39,414 nt of DNA from Acidobacteriaceae bacterium (GTDB taxonomy: Bacteria; Acidobacteriota; Terriglobia; Terriglobales; Acidobacteriaceae), in contig DAIDGW010000012.1 of NCBI GenBank assembly GCA_027452245.1, positions 1 through 39,414 of the forward strand. The letters run 5' to 3'. Positions within the stretch are counted from its first letter, which is position 1; each line of letters opens with the position of its first letter. The notes below the pieces were generated by a model. It saw only the letters and a list, made by a program, of their open reading frames with translations, was not told where the DNA came from and made no database searches. This document shows, piece by piece, positions 15,447-24,900 of this stretch. Position numbers and translations under genes: made by a program.

Positions 15447-16744
15447 TGGATTACCTCTCTTCCTACGGCCATGTTCAGCTGTGCGGCAGCGTTCAGATAA
15501 GCGCCGATGAGGTTCACGTAATTCAACTGCACGCTGCGGTAATCGCTTTCTGCGCTCATGAAATCCAGCAGCGAAGCGCCTCCGTGCTGATAGGAGAAAA
15601 ACATCGTGTCGCGCACGCGCGTTGCCTGTTGCAGATACTTCTGCTTGTAAGGACGAAGCAGCGTCAGATTGCTCTCGACCATGGCGTAGCCCGAGTCCAC
15701 ATCACTCAGTACCGTGTTTGCCGCGGCAACTTGCAGTTTCTGATTGCGATGGATATCAATCTGCGTGCGCAGTTTTTCTCCCTGATTGCGATCGAAGAGG
15801 CGCAGCGGAATGCTGATGCTGCCGCCCACGGTTTCCGTGGCGTAGGGATTGTTGGTCGACGCGTTATGCGTGTACCACAAGCTGAATGTCGGATCGGTCG
15901 AGCCGTTTGCGATGGCCAATTTGTGATCTGTTTCGGCTTTAGTGACGGCCTCGACCGCCTCCTTCAGGTCTGGGCGCGTGTCCATGGCCATCGTGCGATA
16001 TTCATCACGGCTGGCCATCGAGTCGTCGAAGTCGTAAACGTCCGTGACATCAAACTGTTCGACGGGCGTGTGGTCGTTCAGCATGGTAAGCAGTTGGATC
16101 TTCGCCGTACGCAGATTGACTTCTGCGGTCTGCACATCGGACTCATATTGCACGCGCTGCAGTTCCAGGCGGTCCAGATCTATCTGCGCCATGTCTCCAG
16201 CCGAGAAGCGGTCTCGGCTGATCTGCAAAACACGATCCCAGTAAGCGAGATCCGATTTCGCCAGCTCCAGAACTGCTTTGGCCTGCAGGATCGAAACAAA
16301 CACGCTGCGCAGGTTGAACAGAAGCGTGCGGTCAAGATCCTGATGGGTAAACTCGGTGATCTGCGTTCCTTCCCGCGCGCTGTCCCGGCGCAACTCCCGT
16401 TTGTGCGCGCGTTCGTGCAGATAGCTGAAGCTCGGGGTGATAAACGTTCCCGCGAACGGTTTCCACACTCCCTGGTTGGGCGCGATCTGGTTACCATCGG
16501 CAGAGACCGTGAACTGCGGGTTTGGCCGCAGGAAAGCCGTGATCTCCTCGGCTCTCGATTCATCGATGTTCAGCTTGTCGGCCAGCAGCGTCGGATTGTC
16601 GAGCTCGAAATGATCCTTCACCTGCTGCCACGACCATACTTTTGGCGGACCCGCGGTCGCTTGTCCGTTCGGCTGAGCAGCCGCTGCCGCCGCGCTACCC
16701 AGCGCGATCAGCACAAGCGAACAGTGCCAGAATGTGTTGCGCAT
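15443..16744 (-). CDS. czcC: TolC-family outer-membrane channel of the metal efflux system
   Basis: The 433-residue protein has a signal peptide (MRNTFWHCSLVLIALGSAAAAAAQ) followed by two OEP (outer membrane efflux protein) repeats. These are visible as long amphipathic helices with the patterns ILQAKAVLELAKSDLAYWDRVLQISRDRFSAGDM and SYQHGGASLLDFMSAESDYRSVQLNYVNLIGAYL. It forms a trimeric outer-membrane and periplasmic tunnel for the Czc pump. The ATG at 16744 has AGGAAG about 5 nt upstream. It is the first gene of the operon and is followed by czcB with a 4-nt overlap. A 433-codon open frame on the opposite strand is only a mirror of this gene. Confidence 0.92.
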   Translation of the reverse strand: MRNTFWHCSLVLIALGSAAAAAAQPNGQATAGPPKVWSWQQVKDHFELDNPTLLADKLNIDESRAEEITAFLRPNPQFTVSADGNQIAPNQGVWKPFAGTFITPSFSYLHERAHKRELRRDSAREGTQITEFTHQDLDRTLLFNLRSVFVSILQAKAVLELAKSDLAYWDRVLQISRDRFSAGDMAQIDLDRLELQRVQYESDVQTAEVNLRTAKIQLLTMLNDHTPVEQFDVTDVYDFDDSMASRDEYRTMAMDTRPDLKEAVEAVTKAETDHKLAIANGSTDPTFSLWYTHNASTNNPYATETVGGSISIPLRLFDRNQGEKLRTQIDIHRNQKLQVAAANTVLSDVDSGYAMVESNLTLLRPYKQKYLQQATRVRDTMFFSYQHGGASLLDFMSAESDYRSVQLNYVNLIGAYLNAAAQLNMAVGREVIQ

Positions 16745-16922
16745 TGAATCTTCCTGACTCTCTGCAGTCCGGGTACGCGCGCGTCCAAATTGTCCCTAAG
16801 CGCAGGTGCTCCGGAGTATGCAGTCTTGGCTGTAACAATCAGGTAAATAGGACAATCGCGAACGTTCACAGGCTCGAAGCTATTTCGAGCGCATGTCACT
16901 CGGCTATTCGCGATAGAGAAAA

Positions 16923-17342
16923 CTAGGCAAGGCAGGAAGTTGGCGGTGCGCGGCTCGGACGAAGAACCGTCCTCGCGCTTAACTCGACCACAGGGCGGTG
17001 GATAAATTGCAGCCAGCTTTGAGAATACCCAACAAAGGAAAAAATCCCCGTAAGCGAAGCCGGCGTATTTTGTGCGTGTCCCGCTGCAAGAGAAGACTTC
17101 GGCGCGGAGGCTTGCCGCACGCTGCGCTTGTTAATCCCTGGTTCTTCGATCTCCGCTCGCATCGCATGCAGGTCATCGGTGGCGGAAATTACCGGGAAGA
17201 GCAAAACCAGCAAACATCCGAGGGCAAGAATGGAATGAAACGAACCGAACCTGTGCTCACGTCCCGTGTTTGTGCGATTGCGCCAGAGCCAGAAGGCCGG
17301 CACAACCAAGAGTAGCCACAGGAGATTGAGTAACAGTTCCAT
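16923..17342 (-). CDS. Small two-helix membrane protein upstream of czcCBA
   Basis: The 139-residue protein begins MELLLNLLWLLLVVPAFWLWRN, one transmembrane helix. A basic linker and a second helix, ILALGCLLVLLFPVISATDD, lead into a soluble, Ser/Pro-rich tail ending SRAPPTSC. It resembles small proteins I recall from acidobacterial heavy-metal efflux loci, although no domain name is known to me. It lies on the same strand as the czc operon, 178 nt upstream, and may share control. No good ribosome-binding site precedes the ATG at 17342. Its function is unknown; a metal-sensing or accessory role is only suggested by position. Confidence 0.68.
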   Translation of the reverse strand: MELLLNLLWLLLVVPAFWLWRNRTNTGREHRFGSFHSILALGCLLVLLFPVISATDDLHAMRAEIEEPGINKRSVRQASAPKSSLAAGHAQNTPASLTGIFSFVGYSQSWLQFIHRPVVELSARTVLRPSRAPPTSCLA

Positions 17343-17470
17343 TCAGCCAAACAGATTATTGGGATCACGGGACACAGCCCGTCCCGAACAGTTTTCCAGA
17401 TTACGGAAGGTCGCGTCAATGTGACCAGGGTCATCTAATCCAAAAAATCCAGAACAGATGGTGCAGCACC

Positions 17471-18226
17471 TCACGGACCTACTGCCACGTTGAGCGGTTT
17501 TGGCATTACCAGGCGCTGGCGATAAATCACATTCCGACTGGTGATTTCGCCAATGCCGTCCACATTGATCAGATAGGCTCCGTGCGGAAGCGTCTCGCCA
17601 AACGGAAGCTCCATATCGCGCGTACCCCTGCGCAAGAGGAAGTGCTGGTAGCCGATCGCGGTCGCCCGTCCGTTTTCAGCGACAGCCTCCACGATGAAGG
17701 TCAGGTCAACATCGTGCCGGGTGGTATTTGACACGTCGACGCTTCCTTCGATCCTGTTGCCTGTGACATGGGCTGGGACCTTCCATTCCAGTACCAGGGC
17801 TTCAATTACCCGAATCACAAATTCCCGTTGTACCGCCTGAGCTGGTTTCCCAGTGTCGGTGGCAGACACAGTAAACCGAAACTCGCCGGTTCTTGTGGGT
17901 TCGCCATGGAGCAGGCCGTCATCCTCCAGCCGCAATCCCGGAGGCAGGGCTCCTCCGATTACACGCCAGCGCACTGGCGGAGCAAATTCCCCTCGAGCGG
18001 AGAAGCGGTATTCATAACGTGCTTGTAGATAAGTATTCGGCGGCAACTCTCCGTCGCTGATGATGAGCCCGCGACTGTCTGTTTGGCGGGACTCCCCATT
18101 TTTCGACGGTTTGGGGTTATTTGACTGCGCCGGTGCCTCGACCCGGCATCCAATCAACACCAGCATGCACAGTGTTGCGATCTTCAACAGGTTCGACTGT
18201 CGGGTTTCGCTTGCGGGCCTATGCAT
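17471..18226 (-). CDS. Lipoprotein with a putative Ig (He_PIG-like) domain
   Basis: The 251-residue protein has a lipobox LVLIGC (Cys27). A domain at about 58-145 has the pattern YRFSARGEFAPPVRWRVIGG, ALPPGLRLEDDGLLHGEPT and GEFRFTVSATDTG, which is the Greek-key cadherin/He_PIG form found in many bacterial surface proteins. The C-terminal half (SVDVSNTTRHDVDL, then FIVEAVAENG) looks like a second beta-sandwich. It is probably at the outer surface or periplasm and may bind protein or polysaccharide. There is no enzyme motif. The ATG at 18226 lacks an obvious ribosome-binding site. It is transcribed in the direction of the czc operon. Confidence 0.78.
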   Translation of the reverse strand: MHRPASETRQSNLLKIATLCMLVLIGCRVEAPAQSNNPKPSKNGESRQTDSRGLIISDGELPPNTYLQARYEYRFSARGEFAPPVRWRVIGGALPPGLRLEDDGLLHGEPTRTGEFRFTVSATDTGKPAQAVQREFVIRVIEALVLEWKVPAHVTGNRIEGSVDVSNTTRHDVDLTFIVEAVAENGRATAIGYQHFLLRRGTRDMELPFGETLPHGAYLINVDGIGEITSRNVIYRQRLVMPKPLNVAVGP

Positions 18227-18554
18227 GGGGAAGATTAGTCTGTTACTGGAACGGGCTTAAATCAGGATATTGCGAATATCTCAGATTACCCCTGTTGGCT
18301 CCGAAACACTCCAGGCGCCCTGAATACCTCGTTCCCGCGATGGTAGGATACACATTCAGTACCACAGGGCTGCAGGCCGCCGGTCCTTGTTCCAACCGGC
18401 GTAAAGTTTTCTATCCAAAGAGGGTTGTGGACAAAATCGAAACTTTTTCCACAGAATTGGGTTTTTTTAGTGCTGCAACTTACATCTAATTAGTCTAAAG
18501 AGCCTAAGCTTCGCTTGCGTACATTTTGCGATGATTTCCCGGAGGGGTAGAGCC
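18227..18554. other. Spacer between divergent lipoprotein genes
   Basis: No gene is visible. An inverted repeat TGTGGA (18426-18431) / TCCACA (18448-18453) with a 16-nt spacer lies about 100 nt before the repeat lipoprotein. Each arm is one mismatch from a DnaA-type 9-mer (TGTGGACAA and TTTTCCACA). Confidence 0.45.
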
Positions 18555-20165
18555 ATGTCGTTGCGCCGTAGTGTCGCCGCTTTTCTTGCCGTCATCTCTC
18601 TTGAATTCCTGGTTGCCTGCGGAGGTAACTATGGCACAAGAGCCCCTGCCCCGGTCCCCCCTCCTAGTGGAGGGTTCACCAACAGCAACTTGAACGGTAC
18701 CTATGTCTTCTCCGCTTCGGGTACGGACCAGTCCGGTTATCCCTACGCGATAGTCGGATCTTTTACCGCCAACGGCAATGGCGGCATTTCGGGAGGCACC
18801 GTCGATCTAAGCGACGCCAGTCTGGGTTCTATAACAAAGCAGCAGATCCAGAGCAGTAGCACATACAGCGTCTATGCCGACGGACGGGGAACGATTACGA
18901 TGAATGCGCCAGGAGTTTCCCGCACCAGCTTGACCATCGGCATCGTCCTCCAGAACAAGTTCCATGGGCTTGTCTCGGAACTCGACACTCTGGGCAGCGG
19001 CAGTGGCACGATCGATCTCCAGACAGCTGGCGCAACCCCCACCGGAAGCTATGCATTTCTACTTTCGGGAGCGGCGGCGGGTAGCACCGCAACTACTGTT
19101 GCTGTTGGTGGCTTCACCGTAGGTTCAGGAGGATCAGCAACGGGGGTCGAAGATATCAATTCGGGCGGCATTGTGACTTCGGATACCGCCATCAGTGGGA
19201 CCGTAGTGGCGGCGGCTAGTGGAGCCTCTACTCTGGCCAGCGTCGGCTACGACGTATATGTCGCGGATTCGAACCATCTGAAGTTCATCGAGACGGATGG
19301 AAAGGGAGTGCTCTCAGGTGATGCGTATTCCCAAACCAGTGCGACATTCCCGACGGGCACAATGAGCTTTACCCTTATTGGTACCAATACGGGCAACGCC
19401 GCGGCAGTTGGCGGATACATGACGGCCAATTCCTCCGGCACCATCACCAACGGGACTGAAGATGCTAATTTCAACGGACAAGTTCCTGCTACCCCGATCC
19501 CATTCACTGCAACGTATGCCGCTGGGGGAACAGGTCGGTTTACGATCACATTCGCTCCATCGACGTTTGTGGGCGGCTCTACATTCGCTGCCTACCCCTC
19601 CACCGGAGGTCTTCTTCTGCTGCAGCTGGACCAGAGTGTCGGCACATCCTTGGCGGGAGCAGCCTACTCGCAGGTGTCCAGTGCCGCCATTTCCGCCTCA
19701 CAGGGATACGCTATGAATTTCAGCGGCACTAATCTGGCCGGAGCATCGTCATTCTCTGGTTCAAGCGGTCCGGTGGAAGTGGACGACCTGGCGGAGTTCA
19801 CGGTGGCCAGCTCTGGTGCACTTACCGGCCTTATCGATGAAAATTACGCCCCTGGCGGGAGCGGTGCCGTTCCGGTCGGTATCAGCGGCAACGTTACAGG
19901 CCCAGATTCAACTGGCCGATACGGAATCTCCGCAACCAATGCAGCAAACGGAGCCGGTAGCACGCTGAATGGAGGGTTCACGGTTACAGTCTATACAGCG
20001 GATGGCAACAACTTTCCCTTCATCGAAGTCGACCCCGGACAGGTATCGGCTGGCGTCCTGATACTGCAGAACGCTGCCGCGACCTCACCGACGCAAGTAC
20101 GGCCGAGTCTGTTTGTGATGCATCAGTTTGTGCCCTCTCGAATGCTACGCCAGCGCGCGAAGTAG
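18555..20165 (+). CDS. Surface lipoprotein with four glycine/serine-rich beta repeats
   Basis: The lipobox LEFLVACGG puts Cys22 at the mature N-terminus. The rest consists of four loosely related modules of about 110-130 residues, each with Y.F..SG, a GGF/GSFT..G.G patch and a final ALIDLD/FIEVD-like strand. Examples are NGTYVFSASGTDQSG, TGSYAFLLSGAAAGS, TGTMSFTLIGTNTGN and GYAMNFSGTNLAG. The composition is rich in Gly, Ser and Thr with few charges, as in acidobacterial extracellular proteins. No catalytic motif is seen; an adhesive or structural role is possible. The ATG at 18555 has GGAGGGG 7 nt upstream and replaces an earlier in-frame ATG at 18531. Confidence 0.82.
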   Translation: MSLRRSVAAFLAVISLEFLVACGGNYGTRAPAPVPPPSGGFTNSNLNGTYVFSASGTDQSGYPYAIVGSFTANGNGGISGGTVDLSDASLGSITKQQIQSSSTYSVYADGRGTITMNAPGVSRTSLTIGIVLQNKFHGLVSELDTLGSGSGTIDLQTAGATPTGSYAFLLSGAAAGSTATTVAVGGFTVGSGGSATGVEDINSGGIVTSDTAISGTVVAAASGASTLASVGYDVYVADSNHLKFIETDGKGVLSGDAYSQTSATFPTGTMSFTLIGTNTGNAAAVGGYMTANSSGTITNGTEDANFNGQVPATPIPFTATYAAGGTGRFTITFAPSTFVGGSTFAAYPSTGGLLLLQLDQSVGTSLAGAAYSQVSSAAISASQGYAMNFSGTNLAGASSFSGSSGPVEVDDLAEFTVASSGALTGLIDENYAPGGSGAVPVGISGNVTGPDSTGRYGISATNAANGAGSTLNGGFTVTVYTADGNNFPFIEVDPGQVSAGVLILQNAAATSPTQVRPSLFVMHQFVPSRMLRQRAK

Positions 20166-20614
20166 ATTCGTTATGGGATTGCAACAAGTCGGGCCATGGG
20201 GTTCTCTCACGGCCCTTCTTCTTTCTCTCCGCCTGATTCCCGCAAGTTGAGAGCTCGCTCAAACTGGCGGGAAATTAAAGTCAGGGATATGTTCCTGTCC
20301 CCTTGGTGCAAAGTATTTCTCTCGCCTTCTAATCCTGCCTTCCGGCAGCTCCGACCTCGGTCGGTCCAAGCGCTGTAAGTGTTTCATTTTCAATTGCTTC
20401 GAATAATTCCTAGAAAAGCAAATGCGGTGGCGAACAGTTTGCTCTCTACGAAGCTGCGGTACAGGACGGACCTGTTCCAGAAGGTTGTCGAGACTTCTGA
20501 CCGCGGGGCAAGGAAGACGAAAATACCGGAAGAAAACCCGGTGTAACCGGAACAAATCTAAGAAGAAGCCCTCCAGGAAAGGAAATTCAGTCGGAAAATA
20601 CCGGCATTGACCCT
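20166..20614. other. Spacer before the AAA+ ATPase
   Basis: No gene is visible. A weak hairpin with GGGCC/GGCCC arms after the lipoprotein gene may end its transcript. A second dyad, GGTACAGG-acgga-CCTGTTCC (20458-20478, one mismatch), and a CCTGTCCCC patch near 20297 resemble palindromic intergenic repeats. Confidence 0.4.
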
Positions 20615-21781
20615 ATGAGAACCAATCTCGCCACTGTCCTCGACCCGAATCGCCGCAGCAGCGATGCTGGAGAATTTGAATCAGCCCTGCGCCGCCGCAT
20701 CGTCGGCCAAGATCAGGCAATCGAGAAGGTTGTTGAAATCTATCAGATGTTCTTGGCAGGCCTGAATCCTCCGGGACGTCCGGTGGGCAACCTGCTCTTC
20801 CTTGGACCTACTGGTTCTGGCAAGACGCGGGTGGTCGAGGCCATGGCGGAAGCTCTGTTCGGCGATGCCCGGGCCTGCATCAAAATCGATTGCGCCGAGT
20901 TCCAGCACTCGCACGAGATCGCGAAGCTGATCGGATCGCCTCCGGGATATCTAGGCCATCGCGAAACTCACCCGCTCCTCACGCAGGAAGCTTTGAACCA
21001 ATGGTTTACGGAAAAACTCAAGCTGTCGATCCTGCTGTTCGATGAGATTGAAAAGGCGTCGGACTCGCTCTGGCAGCTTTTGCTCGGCATCCTCGACAAG
21101 GCGACCTTGACCCTTGGCGACAACCGCCGCGTGGATTTGTCGCAGTGCATCATCATCATGACCTCCAACCTGGGTGCGGGAGAGATGATGAACCTAGTCG
21201 ATGGCGGCTTCGGATTCGCTCCCAAGGCGGTCGAAGTGGATGCTTCGTTCGACGACAAGATCCAGCGCACCGCGGTCGAAGCGGCGCGCCGCAAGTTCAC
21301 GCCCGAGTTCATGAACCGCATCGACAAGACGGTCGTATTCAAGACTCTGCGCGACGAGCATCTCAAGCAGATCCTGGAAATCGAACTTGGCATGGTGCAG
21401 CAGCGCGTGCTCATGGCCGCCGGGGTGAATCAGTTTGTCTTCAACTGTACTTCGAGCGTGAAGGAGTACTTGCTGAAGGAAGGAACCGACCCGCGGTATG
21501 GTGCACGGCATCTCAAGCGCGCGATCGAGCGAAATCTAGTCTTCCCGCTGGCCAATCTCGTTGCCACCGGGCAGGTGAAGCTTGGAGATTTCGTTCGGGT
21601 CGATATGGCTTCCGAAAATCAGATGATCTTCGTCAAGGAAGCCGAAAACACCATGAGTCCCATGCTGCTCGAGCGCTACGGCGCAGCCGCAGCTTCGCAG
21701 CCGAATGCTCGCGCTGCTCGCACGGCCGCCAACAGCCGCCGCGACTTCGGAGCCAGTCCTTCGGTCGCGGAAAGCAAATAA
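20615..21781 (+). CDS. Stand-alone Clp/Hsp100-type AAA+ ATPase (ClpB-D2-like)
   Basis: The 388-residue protein is a single AAA+ module closest to the second ring of ClpB/ClpA. Visible landmarks: Walker A GPTGSGKT (64-71), pore-loop Tyr112 in PGYLGH, Walker B ILLFDEIEK (Asp143, Glu144), sensor-1 Asn185, arginine finger Arg235 in FMNRID, and sensor-2 Arg298 in GARHLKRAIE. It lacks the N domain, the first ring and the ClpB middle domain. I see no IGF/L loop for ClpP, so it probably unfolds or disaggregates proteins without the protease. No good ribosome-binding site precedes the ATG at 20615. The last 40 residues are disordered and Ala/Ser-rich. Confidence 0.9.
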   Translation: MRTNLATVLDPNRRSSDAGEFESALRRRIVGQDQAIEKVVEIYQMFLAGLNPPGRPVGNLLFLGPTGSGKTRVVEAMAEALFGDARACIKIDCAEFQHSHEIAKLIGSPPGYLGHRETHPLLTQEALNQWFTEKLKLSILLFDEIEKASDSLWQLLLGILDKATLTLGDNRRVDLSQCIIIMTSNLGAGEMMNLVDGGFGFAPKAVEVDASFDDKIQRTAVEAARRKFTPEFMNRIDKTVVFKTLRDEHLKQILEIELGMVQQRVLMAAGVNQFVFNCTSSVKEYLLKEGTDPRYGARHLKRAIERNLVFPLANLVATGQVKLGDFVRVDMASENQMIFVKEAENTMSPMLLERYGAAAASQPNARAARTAANSRRDFGASPSVAESK

Positions 21782-21835
21782 GCTTCTGGATTTGTAGACT
21801 CTCGCCTGACCGCATCTCGCGAGATTTTCTCAGAC

Positions 21836-21864
21836 GGCGCCGGAACGTTCCGGCGCCAATTTTT
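21836..21864 (+). terminator. Intrinsic terminator of the AAA+ ATPase gene
   Basis: A perfect 22-nt palindrome GGCGCCGGAA-CG-TTCCGGCGCC (21836-21857) is followed by AA and a T-run to 21864. Confidence 0.9.
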
Positions 21865-21882
21865 TGCTATCAGATTGCCACG

Positions 21883-21910
21883 AAAAAAACGACCCGGCCG
21901 AAGCCGGGCC
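21883..21910 (-). terminator. Intrinsic terminator of the TonB-dependent receptor gene
   Basis: On the minus strand, the stem GGCCCGGC / GCCGGGTC (21910-21891) closes a TTCG tetraloop and is followed by a run of T (21889-21883). It lies 16 nt after the receptor stop codon. Confidence 0.9.
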
Positions 21911-21926
21911 GCAATGTGCCAGGGGG

Positions 21927-24900
21927 TTAGAAAGTTAGAGTTCCACGAAGCTGGAAAGCTCGCGGTGAAGCATCGGCACCCAGGAACGAACCGAAGATGC
22001 TGGTTGGACTTGCCACCGTGCGAACGCTGGTTCCGAACTGCGGATTGGCAATATCCGATATTGGTTGATCGAAGTTCGGATGGTTCAGCAGGTTGAACGC
22101 CTGCGCGCCGATTTGGAGTTCCGCTCCCTCCCAGTGAGGCAGGTGGAAGTTCTTCGAGATCATCATGTCCGTGTCGAAGAACCACGGGCCGTAGACCTGA
22201 TTGCGCCGCTCGGCACCGAAGTGGGCGATGCCGGCAGCGTTAACCGGCGCGGTGAACTGCGAGGCCGTCATGCATGGCCGGGCCGTTCCCTCAATCGTGA
22301 ACGCGTCGGTGGGATGGCATTGCAGCGTTCCCGGTACCAGATCGTTGGCGAATAGAGACGTCCCGGTAGCCGGCCCATAGTTGTACGCGCTAAGGCCCGA
22401 AGTTAACGCGCCATCGATCGGCGTGAATGGGAGTCCCGAGTTCACGAAGAAATCGCCGGCAATGCTCCAGTCGAGCAATGCGTTCAACAGGAAGCTGTGC
22501 ATCTTGGGTGTCTGCCATACGTAATTCGCATTAAATGCCTTGCGGATGTCGTAGTCGGAGTTACCGTAGTTGTACAACTTCAAGTTGAAAGGATCCTGGG
22601 GGGCCAGAACGGCTGTATTCGTGCCAAAGTTGAATGGCAGGAAGCCGCCGTTCGAGATATCGTCCAGCGCGTGACTCCAGGTGAAATTTGCCTGCATCTG
22701 GAAGCTGGTCGAAACATGGCGCGTGAATGAGACGACCAGGCCGTTATAATTCGAGACGCCCGGGGTCGAAACGTCAGATACCGTACTGAAACGCGGGTCC
22801 GTTGGGGCCGCAGGAAGCCCGGCAAATCCTGCGACTCCCAAAGTGCCGGCGCAGCCGGCGCCGCAGTAGGCGTTCACCCCCGTATTAACCAGCGAGAGGT
22901 GCGTTCCGTGGTTTCCGACGTAATCGAGCGAAATTGAGTTTTTGGTTCCGAGCGCCTGCTCTACCTCAATGTTCCATTCGTAATAGGTCGGATATTTCAA
23001 GTTAGGTTCAGCCGCCGTAAACCCGGGGGGAGAGAACGCAGGAACCAGTGCTGTAATCTGGCTGAAGTTCAATCCTGAATTGAAGCCAGAGAGGAAGGCT
23101 GAGTTCGAAGCGATGGCCGCCGCTTGTGCACTTCCCGCAGAACCCGGAGCCAGCGAACCCGTTGTTACGAAGGTGTTTTTCAACGGAGAATTTGTATCCA
23201 TGGCGGAAGCGATCGTGCCCGGGAAGATGTCAGCAAAGATGCCGATGCCGCCGCGTACCACCGTCTTTCCATTTCCGTAGGGTTGCCAGGCGAAACCGAG
23301 CCGCGGTTCCCAGGCGATGCTCTGCAAACCGGGCAGGGCCGAGTGCAGGCCTGTGCGAATCGCGGAATTATAAGGCTGCGACAGATTGTGGGAGATGCCG
23401 AAGAACGGTCCAGAAAGATTGGCGAAGCAGTTCGTCTGGCAGACCGGATTCGAGTTATGTTCGGCACGCAAGGAGAGCGTCAGGTTCAGGTTTGACCGAA
23501 CTGTCCACGTGTCTTGCGCATACAGGTCGAAACTGTAGAGCGCAATCGGTTCTGTCGGGCGGGCCGCGAAACCTTGCACAAACGAATCCACCGTTCCAGC
23601 TTCAAAGGAAGCTTCTGTGCCAAAATTTGCAGTCGGGATCTGGGTGTTGAACCCTCCCGGAGTGTAGTCGGTGATGTCGTTCCGGCGGAAGTTTACACCG
23701 AACTTAAAATTGTGTGCTCCGTGCTCCCATGCCAGATCATCTTCAATTTGGTATTGGGTCACGTTGCGTCCTTGCGGCCACGTACTGTAAAACCCGCTGC
23801 CTGGGACAGTGAACTGTCCCGCCAGAAAGTTCAGTTCGTACGGCATCAACGCTTGTGCTGCCGACAGACTCGGTGGACCGAACACCGCACCGTAATATGA
23901 TCCCGCCAGAATAAACTGGTTGATCATATCGTTTCCGATCTGATGGTTTTCCTGGATCTGACCTTCGTATTGGGGTTGGATGCTCTGCGCGTTCAAGACC
24001 GGCGACAGAGGATCGGTGATGGAGGCTTGCAGTCCGTGATCGGTGCGGAAGTGAACGAATGCGCGGTCGCGGCTGGAGAATATGTGATCAATGCGCGTGG
24101 TCAGCAGCCATTCGGTAGTCAGGTTGTTGATGTTCGAATTGTACGTAAGCGCACACGGTGCGCCTGGGGCAAGTCCTGTGACCGGAGAACCATCGCAGCC
24201 GCCGGCAGGGAGACTGTTGGTGGCGCGTGAGACTCCCGGGGCATGGTTGTAAATGCTGAAAATCCTGTTATAGAACGAAGTCTCATCGGCCGGTATGGTG
24301 GCTAACGTCGCCGCCTGAAATTGCGGACTGGGAACGTTTACTGGAATCGCCGTCGGAATCAACAGTCGCAGTCCTTCCGTATCCACAAAGAAGAATGTGT
24401 TGTTCTTGATGATCGGGCCACCGATTGACGCTGCCCATTGATTCGCATTATCAAACGGACGCGGCGTCCCTCGGTTGTTGTTGAACCAGTCGTTGGCGTT
24501 CAGAATGCTTCCATTCCAGAAATACTCCGCGTTCCCGTGGAACTTGTTACCGCCCGACTTGGTTACATAGTTGATATTAGCCCCGGCCATCTGGCCATAC
24601 TCGCCCGAGTAGCCATTGGTTACAACTGTGGCCGTCGAGATATCGTTCGCCCCCAACATCAAGTTGGTCGCACCCGAATTGCTCAGATTCAGGAAGGGGT
24701 CGTTTTCATTCATCCCATCCACGGTAAACAGGTTCGATGTGCCAGAAATGCCGAAGAACGCTGTGTTGCCGTAGCCGGCCTGCGTATTCATCACCGCGCC
24801 TGGAGCGACCTGTGCATAGTATGTGAGATCGTTCCCGGGGTTCGGTTGATTAGCGATGATTTGCGGGCTGATCGCAGTGGAAACGTTGCCATTCTCCGTC

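Noticed and set aside
15446-16747. A 433-codon plus-strand open frame exactly opposite czcC
   Set aside because: It mirrors the TolC-family gene in the opposite frame, shows no family motif and has no ribosome-binding site; czcC has a signal peptide, conserved repeats and operon overlap.
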